A stretch of 64,000 bases of DNA from Bryobacter sp. CoA8 C33 (lineage in GTDB: Bacteria > Acidobacteriota > Terriglobia > Bryobacterales > Bryobacteraceae): the NCBI GenBank assembly GCA_019931185.1, contig JAINDK010000003.1:1-64000 (forward strand), given 5' to 3'. Both the position numbers and the translations under genes were made by a program. The notes beneath the pieces were generated by a model. It was given only the letters and a program-made list of their open reading frames with translations, ran no database searches and was not told the origin of the DNA. Shown here one piece after another: positions 44,112 through 53,296 of the stretch; position 1 is the stretch's first letter; the number at the start of each line of letters is the position of its first letter.

Positions 44112-46217
44112 TTAGGTGCGGAAGCGGCGAGCAGCGAGTTCGAGCTGATCGGAGACGGTGGTCATTTCCTCGATGCTGGTGCGGAGCGCCTCGCCGGTGG
44201 CGGCGATTTCGCCGGCGGCGCGGTTGACGACAACGATATCGCGAGCGATCTCGTTGGAGGCTTGGGAGCTTTCGGCAACGCGGTTGCTCGCTTCCTGGAC
44301 GCCTTCGGAGGCTTGGGAGATGCTGCGAGCAATCTCCTTGGTGGCGGTGGCCTGCTCTTCGATGGCGGCGGCGATGGAGGTCACGATGGAGTTTACCTCG
44401 CCGACGACGGCAAAGACGCGTTCGACATCGGCAATGCCTTGATTGGTGGCGGTTTGAACGGTGCTGATGCGCTGGCGGATGTCCTCGGTGGCGGCAGCGG
44501 TTTGTTGGGCGAGGGTTTTGATCTCATTGGCGACGACGGCGAAGCCTTTACCAGCGGCGCCAGCACGGGCGGCTTCGATCGTGGCGTTGAGGGCAAGCAG
44601 GTTCGTTTGCGAGGAGATTTCGTTGATGACCTCGGTGACGCGGCCGATTTCGCGAGCGGCCTGACCGAGTTGTTGGATCTGACCGGTGACATGCATGGCC
44701 TGCTGTGTGGCGCCGGCGGTGATGGAGCGGGCCTGCTCGGAATTGCTGGCGATCTCGCTGATGGTGGCGGTCATCTGGCTGGTGGCGCAGGAGACGGCCT
44801 CGAGGCTTTGGTTGGCGAGAGCCATACCGGCGGCGACAGAGCTGACATTGGAACTCATCTCTTCGGTGGCGGCGGCGACCATCTGGGCTTTGTCGGAAGC
44901 ATCGCGGGAGCCGACCTTGACGGACTCGGAAGCTTCGACGAGGCCGGAGGAGGCGACGGTGAGCGAACCGATGCCGGAGCGAATTTCGCCGATCATGGAG
45001 CGGAGAGTGGTGAGCATGGAGCCGATCGATCGGCTGAGCTGGCCGATTTCGTCACCTCGCGCCTCAAATTCGGCGGGCAATTCCTGGGAGAGATCGCCTT
45101 GGGCAACGTTCTCCAAGTGGCTGACGGTAAGAGTAAGAGGTTGAGTGATACTCCTGAGAACGAACCAGAATAAGAGGCTGGCAATGAGAACGGAGCAAAG
45201 AGAGCCGATGATCAAAGTCCAGCGGTAGACCACATAGCCGTGGATGCGAGACTGAAGGACGGCATCGAGTTCGTTGACCGTTTTGGCGGCGAGATCGACG
45301 GTGGCGGCACCTGCCTCATCAAAGCCTGCCTGGAGATCGGCTCGGGAAATGCGTTTACCTTCGGCCAAGGCGTTGAATTGATTGAGCAAGGCGGTGAGAC
45401 TTCGTTCGTAGTGCGCCTTGGCAGGTTGAACTTCGGGTTTAAGCGACGGGCTGACGCCGCGTTTGGCCTTGGCGTTTTCACGGAAAGCGATGTCTAGATC
45501 TCCTACAATACGGTCGTAGTCGGATTCCTTGAGTGTGGCGGCGAAGATAGCCATTTGGGTGCGGCTGGAGGGCGGGACACCGCCTTGGGAATGGAGTAAC
45601 GGCATGACGTAGAGAGCGGCGGTGCGAAGTCTTGCCAGGGATTGTGCGGCGACCAGGGAGGTGACGTCCATCAGGTAGTAACTGTCCATGTCGGGATCGA
45701 GGGTTAGGTTGGACATATCACCGGCGCGCATGATGGCAGCACGCACGTCGGCGATCAGGGAATCCCCGGTGTCAATCCAGATCTTGGAGCGTGGCTGGGC
45801 GGATTGGTCCTTAAGCGTCTGCCATTTGGTGCGCAACTGGCCGATGCGGAGCGGCTCGAGTTGAGCTTCCTTGAGGGCCGCGGCCCCGAAGCCAAGGCCT
45901 TCGCCAACGGTGCTTTCGAGTTTATCCATTTTCCCGAGTAGGTCGTCTACTTCCTGCTGTTTCGTGGCAGGGGCGCAATCGTGGCCAGCGGAATTGGCTA
46001 GTACGCAGACCTGGTAGTCGCCGACTGCCTTGACCAAGCGAACGAGGGGGCGCTGGTATTTGTTACCGTCAATTTCCATTGAGGAAAAAAGGATGTCACT
46101 CGAGAGTTGGTCGAGATTGAAATAAAACAGCACGCCTAACGGCAAGGCAAAAAGCCCAACGCTAGAGAGCGTGCGCTGGCTGATGCTCAGATTCTTCAAG
46201 AGGCGGCTAATACTCAT
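44112..46217 (-). CDS. methyl-accepting chemotaxis protein
   Basis: The 701-residue receptor has a membrane helix near residues 18-33, a large extracytoplasmic helical sensor (about 35-325) and a second membrane helix ([20 protein letters not shown]). A HAMP domain follows ([20 protein letters not shown]), then a signalling domain with the tip sequence [21 protein letters not shown], diagnostic for chemotaxis receptors, and [20 protein letters not shown]. The ligand is unknown. No che genes are adjacent, so it is an orphan receptor. The start at 46217 leaves a short cytoplasmic N-terminus ([11 protein letters not shown]). Confidence 0.92.
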   Translation of the reverse strand: MSISRLLKNLSISQRTLSSVGLFALPLGVLFYFNLDQLSSDILFSSMEIDGNKYQRPLVRLVKAVGDYQVCVLANSAGHDCAPATKQQEVDDLLGKMDKLESTVGEGLGFGAAALKEAQLEPLRIGQLRTKWQTLKDQSAQPRSKIWIDTGDSLIADVRAAIMRAGDMSNLTLDPDMDSYYLMDVTSLVAAQSLARLRTAALYVMPLLHSQGGVPPSSRTQMAIFAATLKESDYDRIVGDLDIAFRENAKAKRGVSPSLKPEVQPAKAHYERSLTALLNQFNALAEGKRISRADLQAGFDEAGAATVDLAAKTVNELDAVLQSRIHGYVVYRWTLIIGSLCSVLIASLLFWFVLRSITQPLTLTVSHLENVAQGDLSQELPAEFEARGDEIGQLSRSIGSMLTTLRSMIGEIRSGIGSLTVASSGLVEASESVKVGSRDASDKAQMVAAATEEMSSNVSSVAAGMALANQSLEAVSCATSQMTATISEIASNSEQARSITAGATQQAMHVTGQIQQLGQAAREIGRVTEVINEISSQTNLLALNATIEAARAGAAGKGFAVVANEIKTLAQQTAAATEDIRQRISTVQTATNQGIADVERVFAVVGEVNSIVTSIAAAIEEQATATKEIARSISQASEGVQEASNRVAESSQASNEIARDIVVVNRAAGEIAATGEALRTSIEEMTTVSDQLELAARRFRT

Positions 46218-46996
46218 TACGGTTCTCGCTTTCGTACAGGTGATGGATTGTTGTGGCCAGTAAGCGACCCTGGATCCTTAGCTCTGCCCTGGATCCTTAG
46301 CTCTGCCCTGAATACGCTCGACTGACAAGAGGGGGCCTCGCGGCCGTGACGGCGGCGGAATGCTGTCAGGCGGGGAGCGGGAGAGGCAGCGGATTGTGCA
46401 GGGAAGGAAACCAGGACAAGCAAATCCCAGGGATGCGGATTCCTCAGCGGATGCGCCGGAGCGCTGGGGAGAACTTCGCGGTCCTCAACAGGGAAGCGGC
46501 AACTCCCATGGCGAGGTCTAGCGGCACCGCGGCAAGGAGTAAGCCCCGTACTGGGAAAGATAAGGATCTTGCCGTAGGAAGGGACGACGAGCAGCGAGGC
46601 CGCAAGCGGGATTGGCCCGGGCGTGACAGGGCCTGGGAACGTTGCCTGATGGGGATAAGGTGCTCGAGGGGTGGATCGCAATCCGTACCCTGCGACGAGG
46701 CTGTCCAGCAAAATCGGCATGGTTGAATCGAAGGCAGTGGGGAATCTCCGAGTTGAATCAGGTCATCCCCCCACGGGAAGCATATCGGCGGCAAATTGCG
46801 AAGTATCATGAATTGCTAACCGAAAATCTCTAATGTGCTATTTCCAATCTTGGGAAGGATAATTTACAGTCTGATTCAGGATTCTCCTGACAAAGAACTC
46901 TAGGAGCGGGTTGTTTGCCTGCTGGCAGTGGCGTGGCCAGGGAGGGGGGCGAACAGAATGTTCGCGGCAGCTTGAGTTCGCTTACACTGGAGAGCA
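46218..46996. other. 779-bp gene-poor stretch between the receptor and amidohydrolase genes
   Basis: No frame on either strand gives a recognisable protein; the longest open frames are proline/arginine-rich and lack ribosome-binding sites. The only structured element seen is the 19-bp tandem repeat listed separately. Promoters for the two flanking divergent genes should lie here, but none was convincing by eye. Confidence 0.55.
46268..46310. repeat. 19-bp direct tandem repeat, two full copies plus 5 bases
   Basis: The unit CCCTGGATCCTTAGCTCTG occurs at 46268-46286 and again, without change, at 46287-46305, followed by the first five bases of a third copy (CCCTG, 46306-46310). It lies 50 bases upstream of the chemotaxis-receptor start, so it could affect expression by length variation or be a simple duplication. 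Confidence 0.9.
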
Positions 46997-48604
46997 ATGA
47001 TGAGCAGACTGGTTGTATTGGCATGGATGGCGGGTGTGATGGCATGGGGGCAGGGGCCCGCGCTTGAGGAGTTAAAGAAGGAAGCGATTGCCGGGGTGGA
47101 GGCGCGCTCGAAGATGGTGCAGGAGATCGTGGACATGGTCTTCAGCTTTGGGGAGTTGGGTTTTCAGGAAGTGGAGACTTCGAGATACCTGACGGGGATC
47201 CTAGAAAAGAATGGATTTCGGGTGCAACGAGGGGTGGCAGGAATCCCGACGGCCTGGGTGGCCAGCTGGGGGGAAGCCAAGCCGGTGATTGGGTTTATTA
47301 CGGATCTGGACGGGATTCCGCGGGCATCGCAGAAGCCGGGAGTGGCCTATCATGATCCGTTGATCGAGGGGGCGCCGGGTCATGGAGAGGGGCACAATTC
47401 GGGCAATGCGGTAAACGTGGTGGCGGCGCTGGTGTTGAAAGAAATGATGGTGAAGTACAAGATCGCGGGCCAGATTAAAATTCTCCCGGGAGTGGCCGAA
47501 GAACTGGTGGCGACGAAGGCGTTCTATGTCCGCGCGGGGCTATTGAAGGATGTGGACATCATGCTGGGCTGCCATGTAGGGAGGGAATTGGCGACGAGCT
47601 ACGGGCATCCGGCGATCAACAGCGGACTGGTGAGCGTGCAATACACCTTCAAAGGGGAGGCAGCGCACGCGGCCGGGGCACCGTGGAAGGGCCGGAGCGC
47701 ACTCGATGGAGTGGAGCTGATGAATGTGATGTGGAACTACAAGCGGGAGCATCTGCGGCCGGAGCAGCGCTCGCACTACGTGATCATCAATGGGGGGGAC
47801 CAGCCGAACGTGGTGCCCTCGGAGGCGACAGTTTGGTATTTCTTTCGGGAGCAGGATTTTCCGCGGATCAAGGAACTACATGAATTTGGTTCGACGATGG
47901 CGAAGGCGGCTGCGCTGGCCTCGGGCACGACGTATACGCAGAAGGTGGTAGGTTCGGCGTGGCCGAATCATTTCAACAAGACGGTGGCCGAGGTGCAGCA
48001 CAAGAATATAGAAACGGTGGGGATGCCGAAGTGGACGGAAGCCGACCAGACGCTGTCGCGGGAACTGCAACGGGAACTGGGAGTGGCGAAAGTGGATCCG
48101 TTACCGGAGAAGGTGAAGGCGCTCGAAGCGGCAGGGCCGTGGAGGGGAGGTGGCAGCGACGATGTGGGCGACATCAGTTGGGTGGTGCCGATGACGTATT
48201 TGCGGTATCCGGCGAATATTCCGAACTTACCCGGGCATCACTGGGCCGATGCCGTGTCGATGGCGACGCCAATTGCGCATAAAGGGTCGACGGTGGGGGC
48301 GAAGGTGCAGGCGGCGACAGCGCTTGATTTTCTGTTGCGGCCGGAATTAGTCGAGCAGGCCTGGAAGTATTTTCGCGAGGTGCAGACCAAGGACCTGCGG
48401 TATCAGCCGCTGATCAGCGACAGCGATCAGCCCGCGATTGAGTTGAATGCCGACAAGATGGCGCGCTATCGGGACCAGATGAAGAAGTTTTATTACGATC
48501 CGGGGAAGTACGGAACTTATTTGGAGCAACTGGGCATTGCCTATCCGACGGTGTTGAACAAAGGGCCAGGGAATAAGCCTGGAGCGCCGGCGCAGTTGCC
48601 TTGA
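46997..48604 (+). CDS. secreted M20-family amidohydrolase (AbgB-like)
   Basis: The 535-residue product has a signal peptide (LVVLAWMAGVMAWGQG). The M20D fold follows: FGELGFQEVETSRYL near the start, GEGHNSGNAVNVVAALVLK (metal histidine region), ILPGVAEELVATKAF (catalytic glutamates), MLGCHVGRELATSYG, and the lid domain with FKGEAAHAAGAPWKGRSALD. The pattern is closest to p-aminobenzoyl-glutamate hydrolase subunit B-like amidohydrolases, which cleave amide-linked amino acids. The C-terminal 60 residues are an extension. The partner subunit A gene is not in the window. Confidence 0.88.
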   Translation: MMSRLVVLAWMAGVMAWGQGPALEELKKEAIAGVEARSKMVQEIVDMVFSFGELGFQEVETSRYLTGILEKNGFRVQRGVAGIPTAWVASWGEAKPVIGFITDLDGIPRASQKPGVAYHDPLIEGAPGHGEGHNSGNAVNVVAALVLKEMMVKYKIAGQIKILPGVAEELVATKAFYVRAGLLKDVDIMLGCHVGRELATSYGHPAINSGLVSVQYTFKGEAAHAAGAPWKGRSALDGVELMNVMWNYKREHLRPEQRSHYVIINGGDQPNVVPSEATVWYFFREQDFPRIKELHEFGSTMAKAAALASGTTYTQKVVGSAWPNHFNKTVAEVQHKNIETVGMPKWTEADQTLSRELQRELGVAKVDPLPEKVKALEAAGPWRGGGSDDVGDISWVVPMTYLRYPANIPNLPGHHWADAVSMATPIAHKGSTVGAKVQAATALDFLLRPELVEQAWKYFREVQTKDLRYQPLISDSDQPAIELNADKMARYRDQMKKFYYDPGKYGTYLEQLGIAYPTVLNKGPGNKPGAPAQLP

Positions 48605-48653
48605 GGGTTGATATGCTGAATGCGCGCAAGGCGAGAGGAGGGAGGAGGAACGT

Positions 48654-49499
48654 ATGAATCAGGTACTTACCTATGCGGCCTTGTTGGGGGTATTCGCGGT
48701 TTTGTTCGTGCTAGGGCGGCTGATTCTGAACCACTGGTCGCGCACGGAGGCCGACAATGACACGGCGGTGCTGGCGGGCGCGGGCAATATGGCAGTGGCG
48801 CTGCGGCATGGCAGTTTTTATATCGCGCTGGGGATTGCCTTGATCTCGACGATTGGGTTGGCGGGGCAGGCGGGATCCTGGGGGCTGATGCTGGTCGAGG
48901 AGTTTGGCTGGGGGTTGGGGATTCTGGGGGCGCTGACGATGTCTTTGTGGGTCAACGAGAGATTTGTCCTGCCGCTGGTGAACAATTCCGAGGCGCTGGG
49001 GGAGGGCAATGAAGCGGTGGGGGTGGTCGAGGCTGGATCGCTGCTGGGCACGGCGTTCATCATGACGGGCACGCTGCATGGGAGCGGGCCGGTGGTGGCG
49101 ACGGTGGTGTTTTTTGTCTTGGGACAGATGCTGATGCTGACGATGGTGCGGCTTTATGACTGGAGCCGTCCAGTGGACTATCAGGCTGAGGTTGGAAGCA
49201 AGCGAAATCTGGCGGCGGCCGTTTTGCTATTTGGCAAGATTGTGGCAATTTCGCTGGTGATCCGGAATGCGATCACGGGGAGTTCGACGGGGTGGATCAG
49301 CGATTTGACGGGGAGTCTGGTGAGTTTCGCGGTGGGATTTGCTGCACTGGCCGGAGTGGAGTATCTTGTGGACCGGGTTTTGTTTCCGGGGGTAAACGTC
49401 GATGAGATGGTGCGGTCGGGTAAGGCGGCGCCGATGGTGCTGCTGGCGGCGATCTCGATTGCAACGGCGTTGTTTGTTACGGCAGTGTCCCCGTATTAG
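48654..49499 (+). CDS. DUF350-family integral membrane protein
   Basis: The 281-residue product has eight predicted membrane helices arranged as two DUF350 repeats. Helices include [59 protein letters not shown] and [23 protein letters not shown]350 (YjfL-type) proteins have no settled function. A GGAGGAGGAA sequence 4 bases before the ATG gives a strong start. It lies 49 bases after the amidohydrolase and 35 bases before the DUF1080 gene, so the three may be one transcript. Confidence 0.8.
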   Translation: MNQVLTYAALLGVFAVLFVLGRLILNHWSRTEADNDTAVLAGAGNMAVALRHGSFYIALGIALISTIGLAGQAGSWGLMLVEEFGWGLGILGALTMSLWVNERFVLPLVNNSEALGEGNEAVGVVEAGSLLGTAFIMTGTLHGSGPVVATVVFFVLGQMLMLTMVRLYDWSRPVDYQAEVGSKRNLAAAVLLFGKIVAISLVIRNAITGSSTGWISDLTGSLVSFAVGFAALAGVEYLVDRVLFPGVNVDEMVRSGKAAPMVLLAAISIATALFVTAVSPY

Positions 49500-49534
49500 A
49501 GGCGGTGGGCTGAGGCGGAAGCCCGACTTGCTGT

Positions 49535-50317
49535 ATGATGATGCGCATGTTTCCCCGATTGGCCCAAGTGGCAATGATGATGATGATCGCCTCGACACTG
49601 CCGGGGCAGCCTCCCGCGGGGGGGCCGCCGCCGGGCGCGAAACCCCGGGGCGGAGGATTGCGATTTCCGGACCCGATCGTGATCGACGACAAGGCGGGCT
49701 TTGAGCCGATTTTTGATGGCACGTTAAAGAACTGGGACGGGGATCCGGCGTTTTGGCGCGTGGAAAACAACACGATTGTCGGCGAAACGACGACGGAAAA
49801 CCCGCTGAAGATGAACACCTTTCTGATCTACCGCGGAGACAAGCCGAAGGACTTTGAGCTAAAGCTGGAGTTCCGGATGAACAACACGAATAGCGGTGTG
49901 CAGTATCGGAGCGTAGAGTTGCCGGAGGTGGGCAAGTGGGTGTTAAAGGGCTATCAGGCGGATATGGATTTTGTGAACACATTCACCGGCATGTTGTATG
50001 AGGAGCGGGGCCGGGGGATCTTGGCGCTGCGCGGGCAACTGACCTACACCGAGACGGGCAAGGCTCCGCGGGTGATCGGCCAACTGATGGACGGCACGGC
50101 GCTCAAGGGGCATGTGAATGTAAATGGCTGGAATCAGTTTCACATCATCGCGCGGGGCAACCGGGTGACGCATGTGTTGAACGGGCAGGTGACAGCGGAA
50201 CTGGTGGATGACGATGTGGATAAGCGCAGCCTGGAAGGATTAATCGGATTGCAAATTCACACGGGGCCTCCGATGAAAGTGGAGTTCCGGAACCTGTATT
50301 TGAAGAAGTTGCCATAG
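49535..50317 (+). CDS. secreted DUF1080 (3-keto-disaccharide hydrolase-type) protein
   Basis: The 260-residue product has an N-terminal export signal ([18 protein letters not shown]), a proline/glycine-rich linker and one DUF1080 beta-sandwich domain. Its motifs are [53 protein letters not shown] and [20 protein letters not shown]. The family is concanavalin-like and includes 3-keto-beta-disaccharide hydrolases. It faces the Gfo/Idh/MocA gene, a family that often makes 3-keto sugars, so the two could act in one pathway despite opposite strands. Confidence 0.88.
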   Translation: MMMRMFPRLAQVAMMMMIASTLPGQPPAGGPPPGAKPRGGGLRFPDPIVIDDKAGFEPIFDGTLKNWDGDPAFWRVENNTIVGETTTENPLKMNTFLIYRGDKPKDFELKLEFRMNNTNSGVQYRSVELPEVGKWVLKGYQADMDFVNTFTGMLYEERGRGILALRGQLTYTETGKAPRVIGQLMDGTALKGHVNVNGWNQFHIIARGNRVTHVLNGQVTAELVDDDVDKRSLEGLIGLQIHTGPPMKVEFRNLYLKKLP

Positions 50318-50334
50318 GGGCGGTGCAGGAACAA

Positions 50335-50364
50335 AATCCCGTCCCCCTTCGGACGGACGGGATT
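50335..50364. terminator. 10-bp perfect inverted repeat between convergent genes
   Basis: AATCCCGTCC (50335-50344) and GGACGGGATT (50355-50364) form a perfect 10-bp stem around a 10-base loop. It lies 17 bases after the DUF1080 stop and 23 bases after the end of the convergent oxidoreductase gene. There is an AAAA run before it, which would be a short U run for minus-strand transcripts; the plus side lacks a T run. It probably helps to end transcription from one or both sides. Confidence 0.6.
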
Positions 50365-50387
50365 CGATGAGGGGCGTTGGTCAGCAA

Positions 50388-51746
50388 CTAGGAGCGGAAG
50401 GGTTTGTCGGAAACCTTCCAGGTCTTTTCGTCGAAGTACATGACCTTGCCTTCGCGGAAGCTGCGAACGGCCATCGTGATGAGAACCTGCGCCCGGGCGC
50501 CGGTTTCGGCGTCGAGTTGAGGTTTTTGGCGGGTGCGCATGCAACTGAGGAAGTTATTGACGTGGGCCTGCATGGTGTTGTTTTCCTTGACGGGAATCTG
50601 GATTTCGTCCTCGCCCTTGAATTTTTCCTCGAGTTCGGGGACGACCCACTTGCCGCGGCTCTTTTCTGCCTTGAGGGTAATAAACGGAGAGTAGCCTTCA
50701 AACCGTCCGTGTTCGACCATGGTAAGAGTGGCACCATGACCGCGGATTAAGCCAGGGATATGCTGGGAATTGGCCATGGAGGCGCTCAAGACAAGGGAGT
50801 GACCCTTGGGGTATTCGCCAATGAGGCTGAAGGTGTCGGGAACTTCGCGGTCCGGCCTGGAGGGGTCTTCGGGAAGTTTGTCGAAAGAATAGATACCACC
50901 GCCGGAGACGACCTTGGAGGGGAACTGCGGTTCACCCCAGCAAATGTTCATGGGGGCGACGACGTGGTAGTAAAGATCAGTGGCAATCCCACCGGAGTAA
51001 TCCCAATATTTGCGGAAGCGGAAGAAACGGTCGGCGCCCATATCCTTGACCCAATCGCGCTTCTGGGCTGGACCGAGCCACATTTTCCAATCGATGAAGT
51101 TTTCGCCCTTTCCATCGGGGCCGGCCTCCTTGTCGATGGGCCAGTTCCACTCGCCTTCGATTGAATTACGATGATAACTGCCTTGGCTGAGAAGGATCTT
51201 GCCGAGCATGCCATCGGCAATCACCTTACGCGCCTGAGCCCACTGGTCGCCGGAGGTGGTTTGGGAGCCAACTTGGAGAACGCGTTTGGTTTCGCGGACG
51301 GTCTCGGTGAGCCGACGGGCTTCCTCGATGGTGTGGCACATGGGTTTTTCGAGGTAGACGTCTTTACCCTTATCCATTGCTTCGAGGGCGATCGTGGCGT
51401 GCCAATGGTCGGGGGTGGCGACGATGACGGCATCCACATCGGAGCGGGTTAGGATCTCGCGATAGTCAAGTGTGCCGTCGCACTGGAATGCTTCCTTGCC
51501 GCGGTTGACCCGTTTTTGGTAAACGTCGCAGACGCCGACAATCTGAGCATTCGCTTCTGCCTTGCCTGCTTTGTTGAATTCACGGGCGACATAGAAGCCA
51601 CGGCCGCCGGCGCCAATCACGGCAACGTTGATGCGGTCGTTGGCGCCGAGGACACGGCCTGAGGGCTTGGCGGCGAAGGCGCTGGAGGCGCTGAGGGCTC
51701 CGGTACTCACGAGGAAAGAACGGCGATTGAGGAACTCGTTGGGCAT
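50388..51746 (-). CDS. secreted Gfo/Idh/MocA-family oxidoreductase
   Basis: The ATG at 51746 ([20 protein letters not shown]) gives a twin-arginine-like export signal, [19 protein letters not shown]; a GTG 18 bases upstream is an alternative. The 452-residue protein has the Rossmann motif [15 protein letters not shown] (about 42-56), [20 protein letters not shown], the [11 protein letters not shown] block that holds the catalytic lysine, and a C-terminal alpha/beta domain. These NAD(P)-dependent enzymes act on sugars or sugar derivatives. The secreted form is common in Bryobacterales. The bound cofactor would travel with the folded protein. Confidence 0.9.
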   Translation of the reverse strand: MPNEFLNRRSFLVSTGALSASSAFAAKPSGRVLGANDRINVAVIGAGGRGFYVAREFNKAGKAEANAQIVGVCDVYQKRVNRGKEAFQCDGTLDYREILTRSDVDAVIVATPDHWHATIALEAMDKGKDVYLEKPMCHTIEEARRLTETVRETKRVLQVGSQTTSGDQWAQARKVIADGMLGKILLSQGSYHRNSIEGEWNWPIDKEAGPDGKGENFIDWKMWLGPAQKRDWVKDMGADRFFRFRKYWDYSGGIATDLYYHVVAPMNICWGEPQFPSKVVSGGGIYSFDKLPEDPSRPDREVPDTFSLIGEYPKGHSLVLSASMANSQHIPGLIRGHGATLTMVEHGRFEGYSPFITLKAEKSRGKWVVPELEEKFKGEDEIQIPVKENNTMQAHVNNFLSCMRTRQKPQLDAETGARAQVLITMAVRSFREGKVMYFDEKTWKVSDKPFRS

Positions 51747-52260
51747 AAAAGGAAAAAACCTCACGATAGTCTATCGCGTAATTTCTTCTAGTTCAAAGCA
51801 GGATTTCCGTAAGCGTCGGTTTTGCCTTCAAATACCCACAATCTCCCAGGGGGCCGGGGAAGTGTCAATAGTTTTGTGTAAGCCAGTTCTTCCTGGTTAG
51901 TTGCCCTTGTCAAGAACCATGCCGGATGGGGGCCTCCGCCGCAGGGCTTCGCTTCCCTACGCCCTGCTGCTACGGCCCTCATCCGGCGCGCCCTATGCAG
52001 CCCGGGCGGCTTCCCACTAATCCTCGTTCCCCATTCGGGTGCCTCCTGGGCGAGCTCGCAAGTCTCTATCGCCTGCATGACCTCACACTGTTATAACCCA
52101 ATGTTCTTCGCTGCACGATGGTCGATCTCATCCCAAGATCGCCCCTCATCAGGCTTCCAATCACCCCCAGCGTGCATCATTTAGGCACTATTCTGCGTCC
52201 CCCGCCAATCACCCCTCAGCGGCTCGCCCCCAGAGTCTGATCAAAACTCGCCAGCATCGT
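51747..52260. other. 514-bp stretch with no gene recognised
   Basis: The region contains the promoter side of the oxidoreductase gene and G/C-rich sequence without a recognisable protein. The stretch at about 51900-52080 is open on the minus strand and gives an arginine/glycine-rich product that looks like mobile-element flank, but I cannot name it. It continues into the transposase-like tail and broken surface gene on the plus strand. Confidence 0.45.
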
Positions 52261-52401
52261 CTTGACACTAACCAAAAAGAGTACGATGCGACAATATTTC
52301 AAGACCAAGAGCGCAAAACGCAGGTCCGAAAGCGGGCCAAATTATTGTTGCAAGCCAAAGAGTTCGGTCTTCAACTCGTGCCCGTGGAGGTTGTTTCTTA
52401 G
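52261..52401 (+). pseudogene. possible transposase C-terminal relic
   Basis: The frame ending at a TAG at 52399-52401 reads DATIFQDQERKTQVRKRAKL and LLQAKEFGLQLVPVEVVS. A basic helix followed by a G-x-x-L-x-P ending resembles the tails of several DDE transposase families. The sequence upstream no longer looks like protein. The family cannot be fixed from 45 residues. Confidence 0.28.
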
Positions 52402-52539
52402 GAGAGCCCGCTTCCGTCTCTCCGACTATTGCGATTCTGCTAAACCTAAACCTAGCTGTCCAGTGCTTTTTCGTCTCATCCCTCCCTTTCACGCTCCGCA
52501 TCGCGACTCCTTTTCCCCTCGCTCTATCTGGTCGCCTCT

Positions 52540-53094
52540 CTCTTTCCTTTGCTCCAGACAGCATTCACAATGCTGATGACCCCAACATCCTGTTTGGCAA
52601 TAACAACCGTATCATCGATTTCACGATTCCTGCCCGCGCCACTGCCATCACGATTCCGGCCACTTCAACGGCTATTGCCACCGGTACCTTGGCTGGCACC
52701 ATCCGCGTTGCGTCAACTCTCAGTATTGCGGGTGCCAGCTTAGTCGGCCCCAATCGTACTGTCCTCATCCCTCGCGCCCCTCCCACGATCCCCAACATCC
52801 ACTTGACCCGTCCCGCTTGTACGCCTGAAGTCCGCGCCGAACGCTTCACAAATACCCGCATGCTCTCGGATGCCCGGCTCTCCTTCACCGCTGGCTCCAA
52901 CCTGGACCTCTCCACCTCCACGGCTACCGTGAATGATATCCGCCTGGCTCGCCAGCGATGCCCGTAATTCCTTCGCTGGGCAGTTCGCCCTCACCCTTCC
53001 CTTTACCGTTTCGGGCGAATCCGCCAATATCACCGGTGTCAGCCTAATCCTGGTCAACGGCGAGGGTCCTTCCCCTGCGTCCAACTCAAACTAA
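52540..53094 (+). pseudogene. remnant of a secreted beta-sandwich surface protein, C-terminal part
   Basis: One frame reads DDPNILFGNNNRIIDFTIPA and ATAITIPATSTAIATGTLAG, and later LSFTAGSNLDLSTSTATVND. Near 52940 the frame changes and continues AWLASDARNSFAGQFALTLP, FTVSGESANITGVSLILVNG and EGPSPASNSN to a TAA at 53092-53094. In the middle (about 52730-52860) the translation loses sense, suggesting more frame errors. The pattern is that of the repeated beta-sandwich ends of large Solibacter-type extracellular proteins. The N-terminal bulk is missing. Confidence 0.6.
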
Positions 53095-53248
53095 TCTGCC
53101 TTCGCTCAGACTCCTCAGTGCTCAAAGTCCCGGTTTTATTTCCGCGGAAAAGCTTGTGCCTGGCCCTCCGTTCACCTCGGCCGCCTCCTCTTGGATTTCG
53201 TCTCATACCGGAATCTCTATTTCACAAGCTGCACTCTTCGGATGGAAC

Positions 53249-53277
53249 TTGACATTAACTGTAGTTAAATAAACAAT
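53249..53277 (+). promoter_or_regulatory. promoter of the second TonB receptor with a palindrome between its boxes
   Basis: A consensus TTGACA (53249-53254) is followed after 17 bases by AACAAT (53272-53277), a 4-of-6 match to a -10 box. Inside the spacer lies the near-perfect palindrome TTAACT-GT-AGTTAA (53255-53268). A regulator bound there would block RNA polymerase. The region is A/T-rich compared with its surroundings. The predicted start of transcription is about 13 bases before the ATG at 53297, leaving only a short leader with no good ribosome-binding site. Confidence 0.5.
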
Positions 53278-53296
53278 TAGAGTAGCAGTTATTCTA

